Source: an uncultured Marvinbryantia sp. (lineage in GTDB: Bacteria > Bacillota > Clostridia > Lachnospirales > Lachnospiraceae). Taken from it: a stretch of DNA of 64,000 nt. The number at the start of each line of letters is the position of its first letter. Positions within the stretch are counted from its first letter, which is position 1. Below are positions 8,224-16,602 of this stretch, piece after piece. Where the stretch lies: contig NZ_CAJKOX010000012.1 of assembly GCF_905201705.1 (NCBI RefSeq), positions 31,510-95,509 of the forward strand, in the 5' to 3' direction. The position numbers were made by a program, and so were the translations under genes. Under the pieces are notes generated by a model. It had not been told where the DNA came from, made no database searches, and saw only the letters and a list, made by a program, of their open reading frames with translations.

Positions 8224-8664
8224 TTAATTATAAGATTTGCTTAAAGTTCCTGCCACTAAATTACTACTTGAAGTGTGTTTACTCTGCCCTTCGCCTGTAT
8301 AAGTACAAACGTTGGTAGTAGCATATACATAATTACTGGATGCAGCAGTTGCATTGTATTGCGTAGTCCAACCACTTGTAGCAACTGTTTGTCCATTATT
8401 ATTTACAGTGCATTGCGCTTTATGAAAATACGCTGTGATGTCTGAATAAGATTTGCAATACATCCCACTGCGATCTCCATACAAAGCGGCGTAAGCATTA
8501 TATGTAGCAAACGGCGCAACAGCATCAGATCGATGTTCGACAGCTCGCTGAGGCACTACTCCCAGACACATTTCAGAAGCCTGTACTCCAATAGGTGTGC
8601 ATCCTACTACAAGAGTTAACAAAATAGCTACTAATTTCGAAGTGCGTTTTGTTCTCTTCTTCAT
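8224..8664 (-). CDS. Small secreted protein
   Basis: The start was set at ATG 8664 because AAAGGAG precedes it at good spacing and the protein then begins with MKKRTKRTSK and a hydrophobic signal (LVAILLTLVVGCTPIGVQA). A longer in-frame start at 8739 lacks a ribosome site. The mature ~115 residues are rich in Thr, Ser, Asn, Ala and Tyr (NAYAALYGD, ATSGWTTQYNATAASSNY) with three cysteines. It resembles in composition the secreted protein at 9150-9611. No family is recognised. It lies 8 bp before the frameshifted secreted-protein gene, probably as one transcript. Confidence 0.6.
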   Translation of the reverse strand: MKKRTKRTSKLVAILLTLVVGCTPIGVQASEMCLGVVPQRAVEHRSDAVAPFATYNAYAALYGDRSGMYCKSYSDITAYFHKAQCTVNNNGQTVATSGWTTQYNATAASSNYVYATTNVCTYTGEGQSKHTSSSNLVAGTLSKSYN

Positions 8665-8754
8665 AACAATTCTCCTTTCCATATTTGGAAGAATACTATT
8701 CACTTCATGATGGTATCCAAAGCATTCTAAAATGTTCATTAGGGAGGAATTTTT

Positions 8755-9123
8755 ATGAATAATTCTTTTGAGCGATATTTACATGATGTCCGTTCTGTTT
8801 TTCCTGTTTTTCAAAAATCCGAGCAAAGATTTTTTCAAGATTTTTCATCTGCGATACAGGAATATCAGAACACACATCCAGACTGTACATTCGAAGAATT
8901 AAAAGAAAATTTCGGCTCACCAGAAGACATCATTACAGAATATTACGATAATATCGGTTCTGGTGCTTACGTGAAAACTATGCGAAAATCATATTACTTA
9001 AAAATTATAACTATAGCTGTCATTATTCTGTCCATGTGTATTGTCTCCCGAATATATTACATATATAAAGAATGGGATAATACGCAAATATCCTCTGAAC
9101 AGACCATTATTATCTATAATTAA
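8755..9123 (+). CDS. Membrane-anchored small protein, DUF6120/DUF1700-like
   Basis: 122 aa. The N-terminal ~70 residues (RYLHDVRSVFP, TFEELKENFGSPEDIITEYY) have the short helical pattern of the HAAS/DUF1700 type, where such domains sit before membrane helices. One transmembrane segment follows at about residues 83-101. AGGGAGGAA precedes the ATG. It is divergent from the secreted gene at 8224-8664 (start-to-start 90 bp) and 26 bp upstream of another secreted-protein gene. In such families the soluble N-terminus often partners a PadR-type regulator, but none is seen here. Confidence 0.6.
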   Translation: MNNSFERYLHDVRSVFPVFQKSEQRFFQDFSSAIQEYQNTHPDCTFEELKENFGSPEDIITEYYDNIGSGAYVKTMRKSYYLKIITIAVIILSMCIVSRIYYIYKEWDNTQISSEQTIIIYN

Positions 9124-9149
9124 AAAATTTTTATAAGAAGTATAAATGT

Positions 9150-9611
9150 ATGAAATTATTTAAATATTGTTTTCTTACAATTTGTCTGCTTTTTATGTTT
9201 TCTCTTCCGTCATCAGCAAATACTGGTAATGTAACTGCAAACACAGGAATTGAATATCTTTCCAATGGTGATTATCTGGAAACTGTCATTACACAAACCT
9301 TCTCGACACGTTCTTCTCTAAGTGGAACAAAAACTACAAACTATAAGAACTCCGCCGGTTCTATAATGTGGTCAGTGTCTGTTAATGCAACTTTTTCCTA
9401 TACATACGGTAAATCATCTTCATGCACAAGTGTCAACGGCAGTTCCGCTTCTTACTCTTCTGCATGGTCTGTTTCCGATGCAACTACCAGCAAAAGCGGA
9501 AATCATGCTACCGCGTCAGCAACCGGATACCATTATGTAGCCGGTATATTAACAGACTCTCTTTCCCGCTCTGTCACACTCTATTGCGACAGCTACGGTA
9601 ATTTATCTTAA
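9150..9611 (+). CDS. Small secreted Ser/Thr-rich protein, DUF6147-like
   Basis: 153 aa with a clear signal peptide (FKYCFLTICLLFMFSLPSSA-NT). The mature part is Ser/Thr/Gly/Tyr-rich, with beta-strand patterns such as TKTTNYKNSAGSIMWSVSV and ATASATGYHYVAG. I recall DUF6147 proteins of Lachnospiraceae having this layout, but could not check. Only two cysteines remain after cleavage. It probably forms a two-gene unit with the DUF6120-like gene; a terminator follows. Confidence 0.6.
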   Translation: MKLFKYCFLTICLLFMFSLPSSANTGNVTANTGIEYLSNGDYLETVITQTFSTRSSLSGTKTTNYKNSAGSIMWSVSVNATFSYTYGKSSSCTSVNGSSASYSSAWSVSDATTSKSGNHATASATGYHYVAGILTDSLSRSVTLYCDSYGNLS

Positions 9612-9634
9612 AGTCTACTATATATACAAAAAAG

Positions 9635-9676
9635 GTGCCGCATCCAGAGATTTTTCTCAAATGCGGCACTCTTTTT
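9635..9676. terminator. Bidirectional terminator between the secreted-protein gene and proC
   Basis: GTGCCGCAT (9635-9643) pairs with ATGCGGCAC (9661-9669). TCTTTTT follows on the plus strand, and an A-run before the stem gives a T-run on the minus strand. It suits the convergent genes on either side. Confidence 0.85.
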
Positions 9677-9762
9677 AAAACCCTTTTATCTCTATTTTTT
9701 CCGTCTTTTCTGAAATGACGCTGATATTTTTTCTCTGCGATGTTCCTGTAAACATGTTTCCG

Positions 9763-10554
9763 TCACAGTCCCTTCGCTTTCTTTACGCACGCTCTCTGCG
9801 CCTCGATCACCGCACTGCGCAGCCCTTTCTCTTCGAGCACACGCACCGCCTCGATAGTGGTTCCTGCCGGGGAGCAGACCATGTCCTTTAAAACGCCGGG
9901 ATGTTCGCCGGTCTCCAGCATCAGCTTCGCGCTCCCCATCACCGCCTGCGCAGCGAATTTATACGCCTGCGCGCGCGGCATCCCGTCTGCCACCGCAGCG
10001 TCCGCCATTGCCTCCAGAAACAGAAAGACGTAGGCGGGCGAGCTTCCGGACACGCCGACCACCACATCGATCAGGCTTTCCGGCACTATTTCCGTCTTGC
10101 CAAAGCTGTCGCAAAGCCTGCACACCATCTCCGCTTCCTCATGTGTCACAAGTTCGTTTTTGCAAAGCCCGGTCATACCTGCACCCACCATCGCCGGGGT
10201 GTTCGGCATCGTGCGGATGATCTTCACACTGTCTCCCAGGCGTTCCTGCAGCCATGCGAGCGTTTTCCCCGGAGCAATGGACACAAAAATCTGTTTGCTC
10301 ACAGAGGGACGGATTTCCGTAAGCACCTCTTCAAAATACTGCGGCTTCACCGCCAGAAACACGACGTCCGCAAACTCCACCGCCTCGCGGTTACTCTCTG
10401 CCGCACGGATGCCAAGCTGCTCCCTTATTTTGTTTCTGGTCGCCTCTGTCTTTGCCGACGCCATTATATTTTCTTTCGGTGCCTGCCCGCTTGAAAGAAT
10501 TCCGTTTATCATTGCCTTCGCCATATTTCCACAGCCAATAAATCCTATCTTCAT
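9763..10554 (-). CDS. proC: Pyrroline-5-carboxylate reductase
   Basis: Cytoplasmic NAD(P)H-dependent enzyme for the last step of proline synthesis (1-pyrroline-5-carboxylate to proline). The start is set at ATG 10554 (MKIGFIGCGNMAKAM), which gives the usual ~263 aa. Upstream ATGs would add a 17-residue tail before the Rossmann motif GFIGCGNM (residues 4-11). Other family landmarks are VFLAVKPQYFEEVL, IIRTMPNTPAMVGAGMT (about 118-134) and the C-terminal signature VVGVSGSSPAYVFLFLEAM (about 160-180) with VCSPAGTTIEAV. It lies 84 bp after the LacI-family gene and could be read through from it. Confidence 0.95.
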   Translation of the reverse strand: MKIGFIGCGNMAKAMINGILSSGQAPKENIMASAKTEATRNKIREQLGIRAAESNREAVEFADVVFLAVKPQYFEEVLTEIRPSVSKQIFVSIAPGKTLAWLQERLGDSVKIIRTMPNTPAMVGAGMTGLCKNELVTHEEAEMVCRLCDSFGKTEIVPESLIDVVVGVSGSSPAYVFLFLEAMADAAVADGMPRAQAYKFAAQAVMGSAKLMLETGEHPGVLKDMVCSPAGTTIEAVRVLEEKGLRSAVIEAQRACVKKAKGL

Positions 10555-10638
10555 ATCTATCTTTTCCTCCATTTTCACAATCTGTCCCATGCAAAATCGA
10601 TCCATGCAGATACCTTACATCCGCCGGAAATCTCTATT

Positions 10639-11643
10639 CTATTTTGTCGATTGACGCAAGATCACCTGATAATTTAATACCGCCTCATCCTCCGCCACTT
10701 CCTCGCCGAGCTGCCGCAAAAGCGTCATACAGGCATTTTCTCCCAGCCCTTTTGTGTTGTAGTGCAGACTGGTGACGGTCGGTCTGAAAAGTTCAAGCTG
10801 CGGATTGTCGTAAAAGCTTGCAATCTTCATATCCTCCGGTACCCGGATATTCCGCTCGCGCAGGCAGCCGATCAGCATACTGGTGATAAAATCATCCATA
10901 CACAAAATGCCGTCTGCGCCCCTTGCCAGAATTTCCTCCAGCGCAGCCGACGTCGCCGTATAATTTTCAATATCAAAGAATATCAGCGACTCGTCCACCG
11001 GCACCTTCTGCTCGCGATGCGCCTCCAGAAAGCCCTGCAGTCGGCTTTCCGTCACAAGATGCCCACGATTTCCGCCCAGCAGCGCCAGCCGCCGGATCCC
11101 TTTCAAAAGAAGAATGCCTGTCAGCTCGCAGCTTCCCTCCCGGTTCTGATTATCCACCCAGACGATGCCCTCTTCGTCCGCCGGTCCCACCACGACAAAC
11201 GGCACCTGTTTTTCCTTCAGATAACGCTGCATTGCAGAATTATCCACCGTAGACCGGCTCAGGATCATTCCGTCTATCTTGCGGTTCTCTACCATGCGGC
11301 GGCTCCCGGAAAAGTCCTTGGCGTCCGCGATCGTGATCACAATGTCATAATTATGTCTGGACGCCGCTTCAATAATCCCATTCATGCACTCCTTAAAAAA
11401 CGGAAAATCCATCACTGAATAATCCGCCGGGAGCACAAGCCCCAGATTGTATGTTCTGCTCTGCGCAAGCGCGCGCGCCACCACGTTCGGTCGGTAGTCA
11501 TGCTCCTCAATAAAAGCAAATACCCGTTCCCTCGTCTCCTTGCTGATGCGCCCCTTTCCCGAGATCGCCCGCGATACCGTCGTCTTGCTCACGCCAAGCT
11601 CCCTGGCGATATCGTCAATCGTGTAAATTTTATCCTTCTCCAT
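10639..11643 (-). CDS. LacI-family transcriptional regulator
   Basis: 334 aa. The N-terminal LacI helix-turn-helix is textbook (YTIDDIARELGVSKTTVSRA, residues 8-27), followed by the hinge (NVVARALAQSRT) and a periplasmic-binding-like effector domain from about residue 65 (LGLVLPADYSVMDFPFFKE). The effector is unknown. Its promoter region contains TGCGCAACCGTTT (11786-11798), identical to 13 bases of the operator at 5328-5343 of the mal-type operon. I therefore infer that it represses both itself and that operon. Confidence 0.9.
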   Translation of the reverse strand: MEKDKIYTIDDIARELGVSKTTVSRAISGKGRISKETRERVFAFIEEHDYRPNVVARALAQSRTYNLGLVLPADYSVMDFPFFKECMNGIIEAASRHNYDIVITIADAKDFSGSRRMVENRKIDGMILSRSTVDNSAMQRYLKEKQVPFVVVGPADEEGIVWVDNQNREGSCELTGILLLKGIRRLALLGGNRGHLVTESRLQGFLEAHREQKVPVDESLIFFDIENYTATSAALEEILARGADGILCMDDFITSMLIGCLRERNIRVPEDMKIASFYDNPQLELFRPTVTSLHYNTKGLGENACMTLLRQLGEEVAEDEAVLNYQVILRQSTK

Positions 11644-11785
11644 AATTCTTCACCACCCTGCATCCTCCGGCTGCCGCCTGCGCCCTGTTCCGTTTTCCCC
11701 GGCACAGAAAACAGTCTGTCATGTCGTCCTGCTGCAAAAAGCGGCTCCCTGTTACTCTCCGCCACAGAAAGCAGCGTCTTCTGTC

Positions 11786-11833
11786 TGCGCAACCGTTTTC
11801 TTCTAGCATAGCAGACCCCGTCGCCGCCTGCAA
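11786..11833 (-). promoter_or_regulatory. Promoter and operator of the LacI-family gene
   Basis: Minus strand: -35 TTGCAG (11828-11833) and -10 TATGCT (11805-11810) with a 17-base spacer. The 13-base operator core lies at 11786-11798, over the expected start site, as in the mal-like promoter. This implies a leader of roughly 150 bases before the ATG at 11643. Nothing else is seen in 11644-11785. Confidence 0.65.
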
Positions 11834-11836
11834 GCA

Positions 11837-12502
11837 TTATTTCCGGAAGATATCCACAGGCTCAGCAGACTGCCTTTTCTGCAGCGTTCCCTGCCCGATT
11901 TCCAGCACTTCATCCGCCTCGTCTGCCAGTTGCCTGCTGTGCGTCACCACAATAACGCATCTGCCCGATTCATGGGCGGTCTTTTTCAGCAGCCGGATAA
12001 TGCCGCCGGCTGTCTCTTCGTCCAGATTCCCGGTCGGTTCGTCCGCGAGCAGCACCTTCGCATCGCCTGCCAGAGCGCGGGCGATCGCTACCCGCTGCTG
12101 CTGACCGCCGGAAAGCTGCAGCACATTTCTTTTCCAGTCCCCGCAAAGGATGCCGACCTTTTGCAAAAGTTCTCCCGCGTCCCTGGTGCCGCCCAGCTTC
12201 ACATTCTCTTCGGCAGTAAGATAATCAATCAGATTATAGTTCTGGAATACCAGAGAGACATGATGCCTGCGATGGTAATTCAGCCCTTTTTTGCGGATAT
12301 CCTCCCCTTCATAAAGAATCCTTCCCTCCGCCGGGTTATCCAGCCCCGCCAGCAGGGAAAGAAACGTCGTTTTCCCAGAGCCGCTGGGACCGGTAACCGC
12401 ATAGAACACCGCCTCTTCAAAAGCGGCGGACACATTTTCCAGAACCATTTTGTCACGCCTTGATTTATAAAAATACCGGATATTTTCCGCTTCCAGAATC
12501 AT
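11837..12502 (-). CDS. MacB/LolD-type ABC transporter ATP-binding protein
   Basis: 221-aa ATPase subunit with Walker A GPSGSGKT (about residues 38-45), Q-loop LVFQNYNLIDYLT, ABC signature LSGGQQQRVAIARAL (about 128-142), Walker B VLLADEPTGNLDE and H-loop VVTHSRQLA. DEPTGNLD and ASEN-like start regions are typical of the FtsE/LolD/MacB branch that pairs with FtsX-type permeases. Its start overlaps or abuts the permease gene upstream (2 bp gap), so it forms one operon with 12505-15659. Confidence 0.93.
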   Translation of the reverse strand: MILEAENIRYFYKSRRDKMVLENVSAAFEEAVFYAVTGPSGSGKTTFLSLLAGLDNPAEGRILYEGEDIRKKGLNYHRRHHVSLVFQNYNLIDYLTAEENVKLGGTRDAGELLQKVGILCGDWKRNVLQLSGGQQQRVAIARALAGDAKVLLADEPTGNLDEETAGGIIRLLKKTAHESGRCVIVVTHSRQLADEADEVLEIGQGTLQKRQSAEPVDIFRK

Positions 12503-12504
12503 AG

Positions 12505-13947
12505 TTATTCCCCCTTTAAAATATCTGCCGGCTTTCTGCGCAGAATCAGCACACCGGCGACGCCTGTCGATAAAAGAATCAGAGCGCCCACACAGAGACC
12601 ATCCGTCAGCAGCATCGCCGGCGTGAGCTCTGTTTCCACATCCGTTACCGTCAGCTCCGGCGCCTGGTACTCCGTGGCGGTTCCGCCCGCATCCAGCTCC
12701 GCCTGCAGTTCGTCCTGCTGCGCCTGCCAGTCTGTCAGATAGCCCGCGGCGGCGTCCGATACCGCCGGAGCCGCCAGAAAGGAAAGTGCCAGCGCCAGCG
12801 CGCCGCCCAGGAAAGCCTCCGCTGCAATCTGCAGAAGAATCTTCCCTCTGGCAATTCCAAGCGACAGCAGTATCCCAATTTCATGCGTCCTGCTCCTGAG
12901 CCAGAAAATAAAAATGAAAAACAGAATCATAAAACCGGCTCCGGCAACCACCAGCAGCAGCGTATTGTTGATTTTTTCCAAATCATGAAAGTTCGCCGCC
13001 ATCGTTTCCAGACTGCCGTTATTGTCAATCAAATCGTATCTCTGCCAGTCGATATCCGCCGCCGCGATTGCTTCCCGCACCGCATCGTATTCGTTGACAT
13101 CCGCCACCTTAAAATACGCCTTCTCATACAGCGGGTCGTCCTGCTCCACCTTTTCCGGAAAATGCAGGTCCGTGAAAATCACATTCTCGGAGCGGTACGT
13201 ATCGCCGGACATATAAGGCTCCATCCGCTCTTTTACCTGATAAATGCCCACAATTACCGCCTCCTGTACCGGCTCCTCCTCCTTCACCGGGCAGAACCTC
13301 AGACTGTCGCCCACCTCCAGATGGTTTTTCTCTGCCAGCTCCTCCGATATCACGCAGACGTTACTGTCCTCTGCCGTTGTCATCCTTCCTTCTTTGATGG
13401 TGACGTTTCCGCCAAGAACATTGTCATCCATCGTCATATCCAGATTTCCGACCAGCGCCACTCCCTGCAGATCGCCGGTCTGGTCCGTACCTGCATCCTC
13501 AATCCGCTCAAAGCCGACCGGCAGGACCGCCGTGGGAACCGTCGTGATATTATAATCGGAAATCCCCTCCACAGCGGCGATTTTTTCAATATCTTCCATT
13601 TTCAGTGATTCAAAAGAATTATCCGTCCAGCTCTGCCATACTTCATTGCCGTTTACCGTAATCTTCTGCTGATGGTAGCCATCGTATTCTCCCTGCCCGT
13701 CCGCGGACAACTCCTCTATCTTCCGGCTGGCTTCCTCTATCCGCCTGCTGCGGTTCTCCGGATTCTCCTCCAGCAAAAACCCGGCGCCGATTGCCTGTCT
13801 TGTACTGTCCTTTACAGCGATATTTGCCGAGCGCCCCGCCATGCCGGATAAAAACAGCAGGCTGACCAGAAACACGACCAGCAAAAGCAGAATACTCCGG
13901 ACCGGCTTTCTGAGGCAGGAGCGGATTGCTCTCTGAAATAAATTCAT
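12505..13947 (-). CDS. FtsX/MacB-type ABC permease
   Basis: 480 aa from ATG 13947 (MNLFQRAIRSCLRKPVRS). The longer upstream reading has no family character and would run into the previous gene. One N-terminal membrane helix (about 20-40) and a large extracytoplasmic domain (about 45-330, the MacB periplasmic core type, with NHLEVGDSLRFCPV) come before three C-terminal helices. The C-terminus VLILRRKPADILKGE is typical of FtsX permeases. It follows the other permease by 4 bp. Such pairs export or mechanically move lipoproteins, peptides or antibiotics; the cargo here is unknown. Confidence 0.88.
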   Translation of the reverse strand: MNLFQRAIRSCLRKPVRSILLLLVVFLVSLLFLSGMAGRSANIAVKDSTRQAIGAGFLLEENPENRSRRIEEASRKIEELSADGQGEYDGYHQQKITVNGNEVWQSWTDNSFESLKMEDIEKIAAVEGISDYNITTVPTAVLPVGFERIEDAGTDQTGDLQGVALVGNLDMTMDDNVLGGNVTIKEGRMTTAEDSNVCVISEELAEKNHLEVGDSLRFCPVKEEEPVQEAVIVGIYQVKERMEPYMSGDTYRSENVIFTDLHFPEKVEQDDPLYEKAYFKVADVNEYDAVREAIAAADIDWQRYDLIDNNGSLETMAANFHDLEKINNTLLLVVAGAGFMILFFIFIFWLRSRTHEIGILLSLGIARGKILLQIAAEAFLGGALALALSFLAAPAVSDAAAGYLTDWQAQQDELQAELDAGGTATEYQAPELTVTDVETELTPAMLLTDGLCVGALILLSTGVAGVLILRRKPADILKGE

Positions 13948-13951
13948 GGTA

Positions 13952-15169
13952 TCATTCCTCCATTTCTGACAAAATATCTTTCGGATTTGTCTTGAGTACC
14001 GGCAGCACTGACAGCAGAACAGCCGCCAGCACCACCAGAATGCCGCTTCCCGCCAGAAGGGCGATATCGGCTGTCCGCACGGATATCTGCGCGGATACCT
14101 CCGTCTTTGCAAAAGTCATCAGAAACGCCTGCAGCTTCCCCGCCGCCAGATTTCCAAGGATGCAGGCGGCGCACAGGGCAGCCGCAAATACGGCAGCCGA
14201 TTCCAGAAATGCCTGCAGAAAAATAAACAGCTTCCGTTCGCCCATGCTCAGAAATACCGCCATTTCCTTCTTTCTTCCGCGCATCCACATGCAGAGCAGC
14301 AGGGAGACGACCGTGATGCCGGTCAGAAAAGCAAGTATCCTCATCAGCCCCACCATCCCGGTCATCTGCGTAAGCGGCGCTTTCATCTGCCGGTAAAGGA
14401 CGTCCGATGTGGTAATCTCCGCTTTTCCCTGCAGAATTTCCTCTATCTCCTCCGCCAGCGTATCCAGAAGCTCCGGCTGCCCGGTGCAGACGGTCACCTG
14501 GTAAAATCCGCCGCCGGTCAGCTCCAGATACGTCGTGCTGTCGATATAAATGCGGTTCTCCAGCCGGTAAAGGGCGGGAGTGTCGTTTTCCTGCCGGCTT
14601 TCATTCCCGGCAAGGTACACTCCGGTCACTTCTACGGTCACGACATTCCCGTCCTCTGCTTCCAGCGAAATCGTATCGCCGACCGAAAGACCGTTTGCAT
14701 CCGCAAATCCGGCGTTCACCAAAACACCGCGGCGGGTTTGGGCATCAATCAGGCTGCCCTCCGTAAGCCGGAAGGACTGCTCCGCAAAAGGTCCTTCGCT
14801 TTCCAGGTCGTCATATGCGTACAGACTGACCTGCCGGTTCTCAGGCTCCCCGGAATCGCTGGCGGTGACCGGCGTAAGGCTGACCGCGTATGCCGCCTGC
14901 TGCCCCATCCGGTTGACGGATGTTACCGCTTCCAGGCTCCGGATGCTTTCCGCCTCCTGCTCCGTAACCGGATGCGCAGTATCCGAAGCCTCGCAGATGA
15001 CACTGGCTTTCGTTTTTTCCCGCATTGACACTTCCGTGGCTTCTGCGGCTTCCAGCAGCATCGTCGTGCCCAGAATCATGCCGCTGACAAAAAGAAATAC
15101 CAGAAACAAAAGAGCCGTCTTCGCACAGTTCCTTCTCAGATAAAGGAACCCTCTCCGATAAAAAGGCAT
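13952..15169 (-). CDS. FtsX/MacB-type ABC permease (second subunit)
   Basis: 405 aa with the same layout: N-terminal helix (about 15-37), extracytoplasmic domain with ANGLSVGDTISLEAEDGNVV (about 160-180), and three C-terminal helices ending LPVLKTNPKDILSEMEE. It is encoded between the lipoprotein gene (16 bp upstream) and the second permease. The two permeases probably form a heterodimer with the ATPase at 11837. Confidence 0.88.
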   Translation of the reverse strand: MPFYRRGFLYLRRNCAKTALLFLVFLFVSGMILGTTMLLEAAEATEVSMREKTKASVICEASDTAHPVTEQEAESIRSLEAVTSVNRMGQQAAYAVSLTPVTASDSGEPENRQVSLYAYDDLESEGPFAEQSFRLTEGSLIDAQTRRGVLVNAGFADANGLSVGDTISLEAEDGNVVTVEVTGVYLAGNESRQENDTPALYRLENRIYIDSTTYLELTGGGFYQVTVCTGQPELLDTLAEEIEEILQGKAEITTSDVLYRQMKAPLTQMTGMVGLMRILAFLTGITVVSLLLCMWMRGRKKEMAVFLSMGERKLFIFLQAFLESAAVFAAALCAACILGNLAAGKLQAFLMTFAKTEVSAQISVRTADIALLAGSGILVVLAAVLLSVLPVLKTNPKDILSEMEE

Positions 15170-15185
15170 CGCTTTCTCCCTCCCG

Positions 15186-15659
15186 TCACTGATAGCGGGT
15201 AATCAGCACCTTTACGGCATGAATTTCCCCGTTTTCCTGTGTATCTCCGTAGACGGCGACACCGGTGGATTTTTTCACGTCCGCCGCGCTGGCGTCCTTA
15301 AGCGTAATTTCCCCGGTGGTGGTGCTGATACTGGCAATCTGAAAAAGGCAGTCCTCCCCATAAGAAACAGTGGTGCTGTCCATACCGCTCTCATAACCGG
15401 CTGCCGCCTGGATTGCCGTATCTTCTGTGCTCTGCTCCGGAACCACCTGGAAGCTCCCGTCCTGGAAATCAGATACGCTTCCAATCAGGGCTGCAGACGC
15501 CTGCATTTCATCCAGATTCTGCGGATTCTGATTTTCCTCCTGGCTCTGCGCTGCTGTGTCACTCTCCCCGTTTTGTCCGGCGACAGAGCCCTGGCAGCCG
15601 GTCAGCGCAAGTGCGCAGAGCAGAATCGCTGTTACCGTTATTGTTCTCCTGTGTTTCAT
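15186..15659 (-). CDS. Lipoprotein of the MacB-type ABC operon
   Basis: 157 aa with a genuine lipobox (ILLCALALTGCQGS; lipidated Cys at about residue 22), so this genome does make lipoproteins. After a Gln/Asn/Ser-rich linker, the C-terminal half contains repeated short strands (GSFQVVPEQSTED, ISTTTGEITLKDASAADV). It may be an extracytoplasmic adaptor or sensor for the transporter. It is the first gene of the operon, divergent from the two-component genes, so the two units may be co-regulated. Confidence 0.75.
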   Translation of the reverse strand: MKHRRTITVTAILLCALALTGCQGSVAGQNGESDTAAQSQEENQNPQNLDEMQASAALIGSVSDFQDGSFQVVPEQSTEDTAIQAAAGYESGMDSTTVSYGEDCLFQIASISTTTGEITLKDASAADVKKSTGVAVYGDTQENGEIHAVKVLITRYQ

Positions 15660-15912
15660 CAGAAATCTCTCCTTTCTTTATCTGCCGGCTTTTGCACGCC
15701 CGGCAGCATCACGGCATTCCCTTTTCGGAATGTTTGTTTTTACGCGCCTATCATAATGGAAAACTTCTCTAAAAATCCTCAGAAAAAAGAAAAAGGAAAT
15801 CCCCCGGATTTTGATAACTTTTAGAGGATTTCTCTGGTATACTATAAAAGTTAAGTGACAAATGGCAGCCTTTTTCATGTTCAGCCACCCGCAAAGAGAG
15901 GAATGCAATGAT

Positions 15913-16602
15913 ATGATAAAAATATTACTTATAGAAGACGACCGGGAGCTGTGCCGCTCCATCCGGCGGGAGCTGGAAAAAAACGGCTATATGGTGGAAT
16001 GCTGCAGCGACGGGGAGACGGCAATGTTCTATGCGCTGAATACCGATTATGGATATGATATCGCTATCGTGGACCGTATGCTGCCGGTCATCGACGGTCT
16101 GACCATCATCCGGGCAATGCGCCAGAAAAATATCCAGATTCCTGTCATCATCATTACGGGAATGTCCGCTCTGGACGACCGGGTGGACGGTCTGGACGGC
16201 GGGGCAGACGACTATCTGGTAAAGCCCTTTCACATCCGCGAGCTGCTGGCAAGGGTGCGCGCGCTGACGCGGCGGCCGCATCAGATACAGGATGCAGAGT
16301 TACTCACCTGCGGCGACCTCCGGTTCGATACTTCCACCCGGACGCTCCAATGCAGTCAGCGAAAGGTCGCGCTGACAGCAAAAGAAGCAGAGCTTCTCGG
16401 CACACTGATGAGGCAGCCGGAAGCTGTATTTTCACGGGAGCAGCTTGTTCTGAAGGTATGGGGAAGCGATTCTGATATTGAACCTGGAAATGTGGACAAC
16501 TATATTTCTTTTCTTCGCAGACGCCTCCGGGAGCTTGGGAGCGCCTGCCAGATTAAAACGATTTACGGTACCGGCTACCGGTTGGAGGAATCACATGCTT
16601 AA
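15913..16602 (+). CDS. OmpR-family response regulator
   Basis: 229 aa from ATG 15913 (MIKILLIEDDRELC); an upstream in-frame ATG would add 17 non-family residues. Receiver domain: acidic pair EDD (8-10), phosphorylatable Asp in VDRMLPVIDGL (about 53), Thr in IITGMSALDD, and Lys in VKPFHIRELLARVRA. A winged-helix Trans_reg_C domain follows (about 130-225: LTAKEAELLGTLMRQPEAVFSR, IKTIYGTGYRL). The stop overlaps the kinase start by 8 bp. It probably controls the divergent ABC operon. Confidence 0.93.
   Translation: MIKILLIEDDRELCRSIRRELEKNGYMVECCSDGETAMFYALNTDYGYDIAIVDRMLPVIDGLTIIRAMRQKNIQIPVIIITGMSALDDRVDGLDGGADDYLVKPFHIRELLARVRALTRRPHQIQDAELLTCGDLRFDTSTRTLQCSQRKVALTAKEAELLGTLMRQPEAVFSREQLVLKVWGSDSDIEPGNVDNYISFLRRRLRELGSACQIKTIYGTGYRLEESHA

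Noticed and set aside
10762..11418. Plus-strand open frame opposite the LacI-family gene
   Set aside because: No ribosome site or family character; the minus strand encodes a complete LacI regulator.
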